NCBI GenBank assembly: GCA_963701245.1
Contig: OY969576.1
Coordinates: 1,116,001-1,180,000 of the forward strand
Reading direction: 5' to 3'
Source: CAWCCP01 sp963701245
Lineage (GTDB): Bacteria; Patescibacteriota; Saccharimonadia; Saccharimonadales; UBA4665
Length of the DNA: 64,000 nucleotides
This document shows positions 42,759 to 52,462 of the stretch, piece by piece. Both the position numbers and the translations under genes were made by a program. The notes under the pieces were generated by a model. That model made no database searches, was not told where the DNA came from, and was given only the letters and a program-made list of their open reading frames with translations. Each line of letters starts with the position of its first letter. Position 1 is the first letter of the stretch.

Positions 42759-43006
42759 TGAAGACCTCCTTCTTCCTCGGTATTACCCGAGATTATACCG
42801 GAAAAGAGATCTTATTGGGTTGAGCAGTTTTGGGTGCGCACTATAGATACTTTTATAGAGTGCCACGCCATAAATCTCACCTCCTCAATTAAGCCCTTTG
42901 ATGCAACAATACGCTAAGCATGAGCGTCTTGCAATATAAAAGTTAATAACGAGTGAATATTACACTTCCAACTTCAAGTCTCATATTTTAATTTTTAATA
43001 ATATTC

Positions 43007-44093
43007 GCTTAAAGGAAATTTCGTGTTGGTTTTTGCCCCTCAGTTCGGCTGTATAAATACCACTCCACGAGCCTTCGTTGGTGCTCGTCGCTCATGCCTC
43101 GGTGCAACTTGAGCTTGGTTCTGAGCTGGCTGTTAATACCACCTTCCATGTGGTTGGTCGTTCTTGGTAGCCGTGGGGTGGAGTTGTAAACGTAGGTGAA
43201 CAGCTGCTGGTCTTCCTGTAGTTTCTTGAGCTGTCGGTAGGCAGAACGTAAGCGTCCATGGGTATACCACCATCTCCGTTGGTTCGGCTTCGGATCTCTG
43301 ACATACGTCCTTTGCTTGACGAAGTCGTTATACTGGTTCTCCCAAGCCTGGAACTGCTGTTCCCAGGTAGCCGCATCCGCTTCCGTATGCACTTGCCACA
43401 GTGCCCTGGTTAGTCGCAGAAGGTCTTGCCCGGCTTCGGTTTTCGGGCTGAGCGTTAGCTTACCCCGGACGTTGAGCCAGATATGGAATGTGCAACGCTG
43501 GATCTTCGTCTCAGGCCAACACCGGGCAATGGCCAGGAGAATACCTTTCTGGCCGTCACACACGGCAAAGCCTGGTGCCGGTATGGTAGCCAACAGCTCG
43601 CTCCAGGTACTCGAGGATTCCCAGCCGGCCCAGTGCCAGGCAATGACATATTCGGTAGTCCGAGCAATGAGACAGACCAGTGAGCCGACACGGATGCCGT
43701 CAAGGATAAGGGCGTGGTGTACTTCGCCGGTGGGCGTAGGCTTCGGTACAATATCCCAGCACCAAGCTGTTTGGTTACGCCACGTACGGGCGGTAACACT
43801 CGTCGGCAATTCGTCCTGTGACTGCTTGCCGAGTAGCCAAGCGACGAAGTGTTCGAGCAAAAGCTGACGACTGAGGTCAGGTCGTTTCCTGACTTGTGAG
43901 CCACTACACTGCGGACAACGGTAACGCTGTGTACCGGCAGTTGTCTTGCCCCATTTCTGTAGCTTAGTTTGGCATGCTTGGCATGTGTACTTGTAGGTTC
44001 TTTTTTCATACAATTAATGTCTCACGACATTAATTCAGGGCAAATAACAGAGGAATAACGGCTTAAAAACCAACACGTTTTTTCCTATAACTC
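43007..44093 (-). mobile_element. IS256-superfamily (IS1249-like) element, copy 1
   Basis: 1087 bp, almost identical to the copy at 53023-54109. The ends share CGTGTTGGTTTTT as inverted repeats. There is no target duplication here: the right flank is the glycosyltransferase-like gene and the left flank is unrelated non-coding DNA, so a deletion accompanied or followed insertion. Confidence 0.85.
43009..44013 (-). CDS. IS1249-like transposase, copy 1
   Basis: 334 aa, apparently from TTG 44013. The N-terminal zinc ribbons (C-Q-A-C, C-P-Q-C) are followed by the DDE residues: Asp in L-I-L-D-G-I-R-V-G, Asp in A-V-C-D-G-Q-K-G and Glu in N-H-M-E-G-G-I-N-S, with the R-C-T-F-H signature of the IS256/MuDR superfamily. 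It differs from copy 2 by one residue (Tyr against His in R-W-W-x-T-H). A 9-bp-stem hairpin at 44013-44034 overlaps the start and may limit translation. Confidence 0.88.
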   Translation of the reverse strand: MYEKRTYKYTCQACQTKLQKWGKTTAGTQRYRCPQCSGSQVRKRPDLSRQLLLEHFVAWLLGKQSQDELPTSVTARTWRNQTAWCWDIVPKPTPTGEVHHALILDGIRVGSLVCLIARTTEYVIAWHWAGWESSSTWSELLATIPAPGFAVCDGQKGILLAIARCWPETKIQRCTFHIWLNVRGKLTLSPKTEAGQDLLRLTRALWQVHTEADAATWEQQFQAWENQYNDFVKQRTYVRDPKPNQRRWWYTHGRLRSAYRQLKKLQEDQQLFTYVYNSTPRLPRTTNHMEGGINSQLRTKLKLHRGMSDEHQRRLVEWYLYSRTEGQKPTRNFL

Positions 44094-45150
44094 CAAATGT
44101 AATTACAATGATCCCGATCATACCGAGTACACCAGCTGAAGAGAAATAAAACCATGGTTCACTTGCAGTAAAATCAAGGGGGATGATTTGAATATGAACT
44201 AAGATACCGAGAGCACTCCACGTTGCAAATAAGAGATACGCGCGATAGTGAGCATTCGGTGCTCTTTTGCGTATAAGCAATGCCATATTGACAAGAATTG
44301 AGAGTACGCCTAGATCAATAATGAGAGGCAAAAGAAAGTTACTAAAACTAAAAGTAGGATGCACCCAGTAGTAAGCTGACGCTAAGTTCCATGGGAAAAT
44401 AAATTTTATAATGTAAGACAATACTATTGAAGGAGCGGTAAATAAACGACCCATCAAGCTCATGTTATCTATTGGCGCATTATCTGGGTTTGTACCTAGT
44501 AAACCAACTGCATTTGTTTTAAGTACCAGATAGAGCGTTATGGGGAATACCATTATTCCTATAAACGGATATAGCCGCTTTTTGTTATACCAGAAGAGAA
44601 TTAAAAGCGATAAAGCAATAAAAAGTATTCCGGTTTCTTTTGCCAATAATGACAAGAAAAGACAAGTTGCTGCGATTGCTAAACTTTTTATGGATTTGAA
44701 CCGGACTAATATCCATAACGCCAATATGCCGAAGAAAAAGTATAACGCATCCTGCATCGATGGGATAGCGTAAGCTACTTGCGAATTAATTGGATGGAGC
44801 AGAAAAACAAGTGATAGAAATAAGGCCAACACAGGTTTAAATGAAAATCTAAAGAATAAATACAAAATGATACTACTGCCGATGCAGAATAGAAGTTGCA
44901 CAAGATGAAAATAAAATGGGTGCGAGCCGAATATAGTATAAATCAGTGAGAATACTGTCATCATGAATGGACGGAAATATACCCCACTCAACGGTGCAAG
45001 TCCCTGCCCGTTATAGAACGTACCCCCTTCAAAGAAAAGTCTAAAATGTGCTATAGAATGGACGGGTACATTATTGACTATTTGGGCTACATCATCACCC
45101 TGGAATTGATTACTAAGACCTGAACAAAAAACTACAATACCTAAAATAAA

Positions 45151-45699
45151 CTACCACGGACTAAAGTCCATGGTATTAACGCTTTGCTCTCTTCGCCTAC
45201 TTGAAGCTATTGGTTCTGTATATAAGCATTAATACGGGATTCAGTAACCTGACCCACTGATTCGGCGAAGTAGCCTTCGGCCCATAGGTTGTCGCCCCAC
45301 AAGAATTCTTCCAAGTCAGGGAATTCTTCACGGATCTTCTTACTGGTACCACCTTTCATGATTTGCATGGCATGGGCTACAGCCTCTTTCGGCGGCAATT
45401 GTATGAGCAGGTGGATATGATCACGCTGCACATTCACTTCAACGATCTTCCAGTCATTAACCTCAGCGCATTCGTGGAGAAGCTCATACAACCGCCTTGC
45501 AAGTGGGCCTATTAAGACTCGCTTGCGGTATTTCGGGATCCAGACTAAGTGATACTTGAGACGGTCGGTCGTATGGGCACCAACGTTATACTTGGACATA
45601 CTTCAAGCATGCCCGTTTGCTTACGAAGACACAATACCTTGTGTCTTCTCCAGGGAGCCATTCAACCCCGAGCTAAAGCTACGGGGTTTTCTGGCACGG
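45151..45699 (-). mobile_element. IS200/IS605-family element
   Basis: It is bounded by sequence that, when joined, restores the glycosyltransferase-like frame. Subterminal hairpins typical of the family lie at 45154-45173 (CCACGGACT/AGTCCATGG) and 45666-45686 (CCCCG with AGCTAAAGCT and CGGGG). There is no target duplication, as expected for this family, and AATAAA occurs at both boundaries. Confidence 0.85.
45207..45599 (-). CDS. tnpA: IS200/IS605 TnpA (Y1 HUH transposase)
   Basis: 130 aa. The HUH motif is Q-R-D-H-I-H-L-L-I. The catalytic tyrosine is near the C-terminus in S-R-I-N-A-Y-I-Q. Y-H-L-V-W-I-P-K-Y-R is the family's first strand. No TnpB is present, so this is a minimal IS200-type element. 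It moves single-stranded DNA by peel-and-paste. Confidence 0.93.
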   Translation of the reverse strand: MSKYNVGAHTTDRLKYHLVWIPKYRKRVLIGPLARRLYELLHECAEVNDWKIVEVNVQRDHIHLLIQLPPKEAVAHAMQIMKGGTSKKIREEFPDLEEFLWGDNLWAEGYFAESVGQVTESRINAYIQNQ

Positions 45700-45835
45700 A
45701 ATAAATATTACGGTCGCCGCTTGCCAGTTTTTAATACTATTAAACTGTTTCAATACGTTCGTATTCGTCAAATCGGTCTCAATTCACAAAAACGTTATGC
45801 TTATGTTAATTCTAGCAAAAAGTTCAATATTAACA

Positions 45836-45872
45836 CGCAGCCATGTGGGACTCGAACCCAAAATTACAGAGG
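45836..45872 (-). pseudogene. tRNA 3'-half remnant
   Basis: The reverse strand reads TGGGTTCGAGTCCCA, a perfect T-arm, followed by CATGGCTGC where an acceptor strand would be. I find no matching D-arm or anticodon arm. It is either a decayed tRNA or an attachment-site scar, 65 bp from tRNA-Val. Confidence 0.4.
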
Positions 45873-45935
45873 TAATTAAAATAACAAAGTTCCAAAACTA
45901 ATTATTCTGGAACTTTTCTGATCTGTAAATAAATT

Positions 45936-46012
45936 TGGTGGGCGATGAGGGGCTCGAACCCCCGACCTTCTGAGTGTAAATCAGACGCTCTAGCCAACTG
46001 AGCTAATCGCCC
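45936..46012 (-). tRNA. tRNA-Val (TAC)
   Basis: 77 nt: acceptor GGGCGAT/ATCGCCC, D-arm GCTCAGTTGGCTAGAGC, anticodon loop TTTACAC (anticodon TAC), T-arm GGGGGTTCGAGCCCC(T) and an encoded CCA. Confidence 0.94.
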
Positions 46013-46060
46013 GGATAAAGTTAAGGAATTACTCGAAGAGTATAGCATATCTTTGCCTAC

Positions 46061-46561
46061 TCATCCCCTTTTCGAATTGGCTAATTGATCAACAATGACT
46101 ACGTTCGGTAGTTTGAGCAATTCTTTTGGATGCAGTACCAGTTTGCTCGATCGATTACCACCACCCATTACAACTTCTGATTGATCCATGACTCGGCTAT
46201 CAACAAAAATCGGCAGGTCTGTGACGCCAAAAACCGTCACTCCGCCGATTTGCATTCCTGTTATTGCAACAGTAGTTTCAGCGTCAGCAAACGAAGCTCG
46301 TTTCACCTTCATGAGCTCACATACTTTTTTATTGACATCCAGTTTGGTTGTCCCAAGTAAAACGCAGAGAGCATAGATAACCGGCTCAACTTTTTTCGAA
46401 GTGACTAATATTGTATTGGCTGACTGATCTAACGAATAGTTGTAGTGCTCACAAAACGATGCCGTATCGGCGTGTGCAGGATCACATACTAATTCCTTAT
46501 ACCGTATGCTATGTGCTTCGAGTAATTGCCATACTTTTGGTAATGTGAGATGATTTGTCAT
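46061..46561 (-). CDS. YbaK/EbsC-type aminoacyl-tRNA deacylase
   Basis: 166 aa from ATG 46561 (the frame is open to 46657, but the family begins near M-T-N-H-L-T-L-P-K-V). The YbaK fold shows in T-I-L-V-T-S-K-K and K-L-D-V-N-K-K-V, then the Gly-rich catalytic strand M-Q-I-G-G-V-T-V-F-G, and V-M-G-G-G-N-R-S-S-K. Such proteins hydrolyse mischarged aminoacyl-tRNAs (Cys- or Ala-tRNAPro and relatives). The exact specificity cannot be read here. The last codons run close to tRNA-Val. Confidence 0.8.
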   Translation of the reverse strand: MTNHLTLPKVWQLLEAHSIRYKELVCDPAHADTASFCEHYNYSLDQSANTILVTSKKVEPVIYALCVLLGTTKLDVNKKVCELMKVKRASFADAETTVAITGMQIGGVTVFGVTDLPIFVDSRVMDQSEVVMGGGNRSSKLVLHPKELLKLPNVVIVDQLANSKRG

Positions 46562-46695
46562 CAAATAATAAATGCCATAAACCGAATTTGACTGGTGCAG
46601 CATAAAGGACGATAATAGAACTTTATTCGGTCTTGAAGATGTTGATCTAATAGACACTTATATTGAAATGGACGAGGATGAAGACGATGAATAGT

Positions 46696-47076
46696 CTACT
46701 TTTCTTTCAGCTCTCTTACCTGAACATAAACACCTACCGCTTGTCCTGGAGATGTAGGCGGATATTCACCAAAGACACCGCCCTGATTAATTGAGGGGCC
46801 AGTACTCCAATTCGAATATAACTGACCGCCAACTCTCATTGGGTCAAACCCATCATTTGCCTGTTGGACTAGTGGATCACTATCAGGAGGATCTAAAGAA
46901 AATCTTTCTTCCATTACTGGTATAGGTAACCTCTTATCAGGACCTTCAACGCTATCCCCTGTAAGGTGGGAACCCAGCGAGCGCTTCTCAACAGCAACAT
47001 TTCCGAGATGTCGCCAACCTCTACTTTGAGGGTCACCACTTGCCCACTTTTCGGCTGTAATTAAAACTTCGTTCAT
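46696..47076 (-). CDS. Hypothetical soluble protein
   Basis: 126 aa, Pro/Gly-rich, likely partly disordered, with no signal peptide. CATAAT at 47084-47089 lies seven bases before the ATG at 47076, the leaderless spacing seen elsewhere in the window. I do not recognise it. Confidence 0.55.
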   Translation of the reverse strand: MNEVLITAEKWASGDPQSRGWRHLGNVAVEKRSLGSHLTGDSVEGPDKRLPIPVMEERFSLDPPDSDPLVQQANDGFDPMRVGGQLYSNWSTGPSINQGGVFGEYPPTSPGQAVGVYVQVRELKEK

Positions 47077-47114
47077 AAACTTTATTATGATGAATTGTGC
47101 TGATACGTCAATTA

Positions 47115-47200
47115 TGGTGCGGACGAGAGGACTTGAACCTCCACAGGATTGCTCCCACTACCACCTCAAGGTAGCGCGTCTACCATTCCGCCACGTCCGC
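47115..47200 (-). tRNA. tRNA-Leu (GAG)
   Basis: 86 nt with acceptor GCGGACG/CGTCCGC, anticodon stem CTACC/GGTAG, loop TTGAGGT (anticodon GAG), a long variable arm typical of class II, T-arm GAGGTTCAAGTCCTC and an encoded CCA. Confidence 0.94.
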
Positions 47201-47260
47201 ACGGATAGCGAGTCCACCATATGGTATCCGTTTTAGGGTTAAAACTCAAGCAGCTCTCGT

Positions 47261-48895
47261 TTAGTTTCGTGGCAGATGATCATAGACATGATCAAGACTA
47301 TATTCAGAACGGAGAATGGCTTTATTATCGTCAAGCGAACTCCCCATTTTTACACCGGGATTCAAGATATTATACGGATCAAAGATTTGCTTAATTTTCT
47401 GAAACACTTGAAATACGTCGGTACCGTACATATGTTCGAGATAGGGCGAAGCTAATCGTCCGTCACTCGATTCTGAGCTTATTGAGCCGCCAAGACCAAT
47501 TACGAGCTTATAATACTCATCAAGTAAACGAAATGCTTTTTGGCGATCACCAACCTGTGCAATATTGAGCTTCGGTAATATATGAAGTGTCGCATCACCG
47601 GCGTGACCCCATACCGCCGAGCTAATATGCTGTGTAGCAAAAATCGAATATACACCGTTTAATAAAGCTGGGAATTGCTCTATCGGTACTGAGGCATTTT
47701 GTATTATCGGCAAGCTCCGCAAAGGTCCTTCGGTATGAGCAAGAATCGTACTTGAAACATCTCGAATCTTCATTAAGAGTTGTTGCTGTTCTGGATCAGT
47801 CGCGGTTTGAATATTGGCTGCGGATTTTTCAAATATTTTATTTACCCGCTTGACTTGTTTTTTCAGTTTACGGTCTTTGCCGTCAAATTCGACAATTAAT
47901 ACGATCGCTGGGAACGGTGGTGGTAGTATCTCTTTTAGCTGATTGGGATTCACATTATAGGCTTGTTGGAGCAATTGATTATCAACCATTTCAATAGCGC
48001 TCGGTAACTCCGAAAGTTTCATAAGTTCCATAATGGCTTGGTGTGCATGTTCAACGCTATCGAAACAGGCCAGTATGGTCGTCGTTTGCGGATTATGCTC
48101 TGCTGTACCAAGACTAGCTTCGGTAATTATCCCTAATGTCCCCTGACTACCGACGAACAGCGGGGTGAGATCAAATGATCCGTCGTTGTGCTTTACGTCC
48201 AATAAGTCATAGCCGGCATTGTTCTTTTGCACTGCGCGGGACATCTGATGAAGCAATTCCCGTTTTTCTTCAATTAAGGTGTCGACTGAACGATAGACTT
48301 CGCCTTCAAAAGTTGCTAAGCCTAATTTCTTGTTTAATTCTCGCTTGCTAATACGTGACGTTTCAACAACCTCGCCATTGGCTAAGACCACCCGTAAGCT
48401 ATGCACAAATGAACGCATTTCACCGTATTTAATCGACTTTTCACCACTGGCATTATTCGCGACAGCGCCACCAATAGTAGAGTACTCAAGAGAAGCTGGA
48501 AACGGGGGCAAAAAACGACCATGCGTGTGCAGCGTCTGCTGGAGTTTGCCAAAATTTATTCCCGGTTCGACGGCTACTATGTTTGATTTTGTATCGAGTT
48601 CAAGGATTCGGTTCATGTGAGCCGGAAAGATAACAACGATGCCGCTGCCAAGTGCCGCCCCGGTCTGATCACTGCCTAAGCCTCGGGCGGTTATAGGAAT
48701 TATTCGACCTCGTTCAGCCAATTGCCAAGTAAATCTGGCGGTTTTACGCACATCGTTTTCATTTCTTGGATAGACCGCTAGAGCTGGGACAACCTGGAAA
48801 ATACTAGCATCAGTCGAAAAATATTTCCGGGCATCGGTACTCGTTACGACCTCGCCAACTAAATGTTCTTGCAGATAGTGCGCAATTTTACTCAT
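47261..48895 (-). CDS. FAD-linked oxidase, GlcD/D-lactate dehydrogenase-like
   Basis: 544 aa. A PCMH-type FAD-binding domain (I-T-A-R-G-L-G-S-D-Q-T-G-A-A, V-E-P-G-I-N-F-G-K-L, T-I-G-G-A-V-A-N-N-A-S-G-E-K) is followed by an FAD-oxidase C-terminal domain ending D-P-Y-N-I-L-N-P-G-V-K. W-G-H-A-G-D-A-T-L-H-I is the metal/active-site segment of the glycolate and D-lactate oxidase family. There is no iron-sulfur partner domain and the protein is cytoplasmic. It oxidises a 2-hydroxy acid, and D-lactate is the most likely substrate in a fermenter. Confidence 0.88.
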   Translation of the reverse strand: MSKIAHYLQEHLVGEVVTSTDARKYFSTDASIFQVVPALAVYPRNENDVRKTARFTWQLAERGRIIPITARGLGSDQTGAALGSGIVVIFPAHMNRILELDTKSNIVAVEPGINFGKLQQTLHTHGRFLPPFPASLEYSTIGGAVANNASGEKSIKYGEMRSFVHSLRVVLANGEVVETSRISKRELNKKLGLATFEGEVYRSVDTLIEEKRELLHQMSRAVQKNNAGYDLLDVKHNDGSFDLTPLFVGSQGTLGIITEASLGTAEHNPQTTTILACFDSVEHAHQAIMELMKLSELPSAIEMVDNQLLQQAYNVNPNQLKEILPPPFPAIVLIVEFDGKDRKLKKQVKRVNKIFEKSAANIQTATDPEQQQLLMKIRDVSSTILAHTEGPLRSLPIIQNASVPIEQFPALLNGVYSIFATQHISSAVWGHAGDATLHILPKLNIAQVGDRQKAFRLLDEYYKLVIGLGGSISSESSDGRLASPYLEHMYGTDVFQVFQKIKQIFDPYNILNPGVKMGSSLDDNKAILRSEYSLDHVYDHLPRN

Positions 48896-49001
48896 ATCTA
48901 AAAAACATATCCTCTAATCTATAACTAGCTTCATTATACAGCTGCTATGATAGCATATCCTGGCGTCACAATGCTTATGTTACTGACGACATTTACCACG
49001 A

Positions 49002-50351
49002 TTAGTTGAGGCCGTAGATTTGTTGTAATAAGTAATACCCTACCTGCGGATGGGGCGTACCACAATCCGGGCAAGACGTACTGGTACCCGGTATATTGAG
49101 CCAGTAGCCATTGGCAGTTGATCTAACTGAGTTATACGCATTGAGAAGTTGCTGGTTGGTTACTTGCTGGCCACTCGGGTTAGTGCTAAGACCAACCATA
49201 ACGACGATGGTAGACTTGGCCGCCCTGGCTTGCTTGGCAGCCTGATTCACAAAGCTAGTAAAAGCAGACTGATTAGTTTCGCTACCCTGAGCTTGGATAT
49301 CAATGACATCAGCATATTTGGCAGTGTTACCGGCAATATTTCTGCTGATATAGGTATCGTAAATGCTATTGTTGACCAATTGGCCGGTCGCTTTTACGAT
49401 ATCCGTACCTGGCGCTGCGACATAGGTAAGACCATGTTCATGTAGTAGCGAGGCAACAAGTTGCTCGTAGTGAATTGGGCTTTGCTGCTCGACCGTCGGA
49501 GTCAGAGACCAGTTTTCATTGTCATACATGACGGCTCTATAGCTTCCTGGTAACGTTTTGTTAGCAAACGCCAATTCGATTGCTTGGTAACTATAATAGG
49601 TGGCAGTCGGTATAGCAGCCGGAACGCCTGCTGCTGACGTCGTGTCACCGATTAGATAAGTTTGAGACGTATTAAAGGCACTAACAATCAGATTGTTTGA
49701 CGCACCGACGCCACTCAGCAAACTAATTGCATGAGAGTTGATAATCCAATCAGGGTAATGGTGCTTGGGAAGTGTAGTCACTGTATAAGTGCCCACCTTC
49801 CATTGCTGAGCTGGTAATGATGCATTACAGCTATTTATTACCAGCTGACTGCCGAGACTACTGGCCGGTATTGCCAGACATGCGTATTGACCGCCGGGTA
49901 CTCCGGTTCCGATTGCTGTTTGACTTTGAAATACCCCACCGCTATGTGCCCAGGTTGGGACACTCGCGCTACTACAGCTTGCCAGCACCGCTCTATACGA
50001 GAGTACAACATTGGTACTATGAACCGCGATGCAGTACGATCCGCCTAGTGCGGTATTCTCCAATTTTCCACCCGTAAAGACAAATCGTTGCGATTTTGTC
50101 CCATTGCATTTCGCCGTGTTGATCGGATTATTCGCCGACACTGCACCATTTTCATCATTGAGACACCAGGTCGTTCCTTGCCCCGTGACATTGGACAAGA
50201 TTTCCGCTGAACCGATTACACTAGAATCAGCATGTGAGTACACCTCATAGCCAACTCCAACAATAACAACTAACGCAATACACAGTAACGGCACCATGTG
50301 ATGCAGCAATCCAGACTGATTTAACCGTTTCAATAGCAAGGGCCGCTTCAT
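49002..50351 (-). CDS. Secreted protein with ricin-type lectin domain and C-terminal glycosidase-like region
   Basis: 449 aa. A helix at residues 19-37 with A at the end acts as signal or anchor. Residues ~55-190 form a ricin-B-like beta-trefoil (W-C-L-N-D-E-N, Y-C-I-A-V-H, Y-A-C-L-A-I, Q-Q-W-K). Residues ~200-449 have strands with Y-D-N-E-N-W and Y-A-D-V-I-D-I-Q-A-Q-G-S, reminiscent of a TIM-barrel glycosidase-like fold. It probably binds host or neighbour glycans. Catalysis is not shown. Confidence 0.65.
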   Translation of the reverse strand: MKRPLLLKRLNQSGLLHHMVPLLCIALVVIVGVGYEVYSHADSSVIGSAEILSNVTGQGTTWCLNDENGAVSANNPINTAKCNGTKSQRFVFTGGKLENTALGGSYCIAVHSTNVVLSYRAVLASCSSASVPTWAHSGGVFQSQTAIGTGVPGGQYACLAIPASSLGSQLVINSCNASLPAQQWKVGTYTVTTLPKHHYPDWIINSHAISLLSGVGASNNLIVSAFNTSQTYLIGDTTSAAGVPAAIPTATYYSYQAIELAFANKTLPGSYRAVMYDNENWSLTPTVEQQSPIHYEQLVASLLHEHGLTYVAAPGTDIVKATGQLVNNSIYDTYISRNIAGNTAKYADVIDIQAQGSETNQSAFTSFVNQAAKQARAAKSTIVVMVGLSTNPSGQQVTNQQLLNAYNSVRSTANGYWLNIPGTSTSCPDCGTPHPQVGYYLLQQIYGLN

Positions 50352-50419
50352 GAGTACTTACATTATTAGCATAACCGTTACACAAGCACAACGAACGGAT
50401 CGTAAAACGTCCTATCAGT

Positions 50420-51304
50420 TCAGTACGTAAAACTTTTTTCTATTTTTTGCCAGACTTGTTGATGTTTTGTCCATATATTATTTGTCATGCCAATGGTTAA
50501 AACATATTGGTAATTCTTATCGGCGGCTGTGATATTAATAGTGGTATTGCCACTGTCATTTGTACTCTGATGGGTACATAGTAAATCTTTTTCGCCACTT
50601 GTGGTTATGAGCCAGCTACAGTTTCCATACAAAGTGCTATATAACGTCGGCTCTTCTTTTTTTATTACTGAAACGTAACTTCCTTGCCCTGTTTTTAACT
50701 CAGTTAGCTCCTGCAACGGGGTCATATTAAAATGTTGAAGAATCGTACTATACGGTATTGCTCCGCCAACGATCGCCAATTTGGTAGCACCACTTTCGTA
50801 TTGAAATGCAGCTTTCATATCCGGATTCGCGCTTACCGCCACTGTATCAACTGACATAATTGAGGGGTACAGGAAACTAATTGAAACATTGTTTTGATGG
50901 TATGTCTTCACTGTTAATTTCGCGTAGATTGAATGGTCTTGCTGTAAGTACCAGATGGAAAATCCAGCAATACCGATTAAAAGAATAGCCGCAAAGCAGA
51001 TGCAAGCTAATAACATTCGTTTGAGCTTGGTATGGTGCTGAACCTCTTGTTCGTCGCCCGCATTCGTACTAGTCAGGTTCGTGGGGAATTGGGCTGCTGG
51101 TTGCGCTGGAACTTCTGATTGTAGGTCTGGAGTCAAGTCCGCTTTATCGCTTTCTTCGCTAGAAGAGATTTGATGTTCATTTATTGTTGTTTGCTCATTT
51201 GTTAAAGGAGCGCTTTCTAAATTACCTTTAGTCGTAGCGGATCCATCATCTGCTGTCTCTGAGGGATCTGGATTTGGTGGTGGTTGGTTTTGATCTGGAG
51301 GCAT
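50420..51304 (-). CDS. Membrane-anchored protein with disordered N-terminus
   Basis: 294 aa. The first ~95 residues are Pro/Gln/Ser/Glu-rich and disordered, then one helix (L-L-A-C-I-C-F-A-A-I-L-L-I-G-I-A-G) and a ~180-residue outer domain with F-L-Y-P-S-I-M-S-V-D, a pattern seen in small PsbP/LpqN-like lipoprotein domains. Its layout matches the split protein at 27132-28474, so the two may belong to one surface-protein class. Function is unknown. Confidence 0.65.
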   Translation of the reverse strand: MPPDQNQPPPNPDPSETADDGSATTKGNLESAPLTNEQTTINEHQISSSEESDKADLTPDLQSEVPAQPAAQFPTNLTSTNAGDEQEVQHHTKLKRMLLACICFAAILLIGIAGFSIWYLQQDHSIYAKLTVKTYHQNNVSISFLYPSIMSVDTVAVSANPDMKAAFQYESGATKLAIVGGAIPYSTILQHFNMTPLQELTELKTGQGSYVSVIKKEEPTLYSTLYGNCSWLITTSGEKDLLCTHQSTNDSGNTTINITAADKNYQYVLTIGMTNNIWTKHQQVWQKIEKSFTY

Positions 51305-51571
51305 ATACTTATTTTTTTAGTCTCTACTAGGATTAAATTCTATGCTTTTTTATCAGTAATACAAAACCTGGCTTCAACCCTATACTGCGTTCGATTACTT
51401 TCGACGTCGGGTACCATGTAATATGCCCGCAACAATTTGGACCGCCTGGACGGAACGCCTCCAGAGTACTTTACGGTTAACATAACAATAACGCACCATA
51501 ATTAGTTATCGTAAAGCAAATTAATTAACAATATATTAAAGTCGCAAATTTAGTGAGATTTTACATTACTA

Positions 51572-52363
51572 TTAAACAAATTCGAGATATTGTCTAAGAT
51601 CAGGGCGCGTAATGTCTGTCGTTTGAATAAATTCCCCCCTGTCCGGATTGAACCTATGATTCCAAAAATCACGGATTACTACAAACGCAGTATCTGGTAC
51701 TACGTCCGGAACATTTCGATTACGTTCTACTCGAAACTCATCCGTAATGTACTCATAAGAAAGTTCAGGCTCAGTAGTAATTGGCACTACTGGCGCCTCA
51801 ACAAAATCTACATCGGTAGTAAACCGGGACCGGCCGAGTGCACCAAATATATCGGCGTGAGACTTGACGACCCCTACCCCAAGTGGAACATTCAATCCCG
51901 CCTTATACCTACCGCATTGCAGCATCACGAACTGGCCAAGTTTAAGATGATTCGCCATTCCAGCGAGGTGGAGCCAATCAAGATAGCCAATTCGCGGATC
52001 CTGGTCTCGATCTCTTGAAAGTGGAACTAAAACCGATGATATTGTACCGGTACCAGCAACGACTACCGTCGGTACGGTACGATCAGTAAGAATAGCTAGA
52101 AAATCGTCAGGTGTGGCACCCATTATATGAAATGGATCTCGCTCACGACGTTTATAACGTTCTGTAAGAACTTTTGTTTGTCGCTCGAAGTTTACGCGAC
52201 TATCGCGACCATCTCGTATAACTTCTTCTACAAAGGGCACGAGGATAGCTACTTTCGATCCAGTATAGTCGGCAACACTAAGTCCGGGTTCGCCTTGCGC
52301 TTGAAGCCAATGTCGATGTCCAATAACTGACTGATATTGATTTCGATTTCTGTAATTAGCCAT
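51572..52363 (-). CDS. Hypothetical soluble protein
   Basis: 263 aa with alternating strands and helices, no signal or membrane helix. TATAAT at 52371-52376 lies seven bases before the ATG, suggesting a leaderless mRNA. P-T-V-V-V-A-G-T-G-T could be a nucleotide-binding turn, but the rest does not support a known fold. I do not recognise it. Confidence 0.6.
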   Translation of the reverse strand: MANYRNRNQYQSVIGHRHWLQAQGEPGLSVADYTGSKVAILVPFVEEVIRDGRDSRVNFERQTKVLTERYKRRERDPFHIMGATPDDFLAILTDRTVPTVVVAGTGTISSVLVPLSRDRDQDPRIGYLDWLHLAGMANHLKLGQFVMLQCGRYKAGLNVPLGVGVVKSHADIFGALGRSRFTTDVDFVEAPVVPITTEPELSYEYITDEFRVERNRNVPDVVPDTAFVVIRDFWNHRFNPDRGEFIQTTDITRPDLRQYLEFV

Positions 52364-52462
52364 TATTACTATTATACACTAATTATAGCATATAAGCAAA
52401 CACTAAGCCTCCGCTTGCCTGTAGAGTCTGAGAATTAGGGGCTAGCTAAGCGTCACTATTTA

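Larger units (their letters stand above)
41472..42840 (-). mobile_element. IS3-family element 2
   Basis: 1369 bp. The ends are imperfect repeats, TGCGCTCCCC at 41472 and TGCGCACCCA read from 42840, with CTGCTCA and GATCTCTT inside both. The element carries orfA and orfB in -1 relation. It belongs to a different subgroup from element 1. The flanks show no matching target duplication; the left flank is an IS3 remnant. Confidence 0.85.
44035..45753 (-). pseudogene. Membrane glycosyltransferase-like gene broken by IS200 and by IS1249-like
   Basis: The gene begins near TTG 45753 (L-K-Q-F-N-S-I-K-N-W-Q-A), is interrupted at ~45699-45151 by an IS200/IS605 element, and resumes with G-I-V-V-F-C-S-G-L-S-N-Q-F-Q-G-D-D. 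It then runs as a multi-helix membrane protein until IS sequence replaces its C-terminus at 44093. The literal ORF is 44035-44991. It is paralogous to the gene at 1-510. Two independent insertions mean it has been dispensable for some time. Confidence 0.8.

Noticed and set aside
43316..43867. 183-aa plus-strand ORF opposite the IS1249-like transposase (and its twin at 53332)
   Set aside because: It is a frame shadow of the transposase; the zinc and DDE motifs lie on the minus strand.
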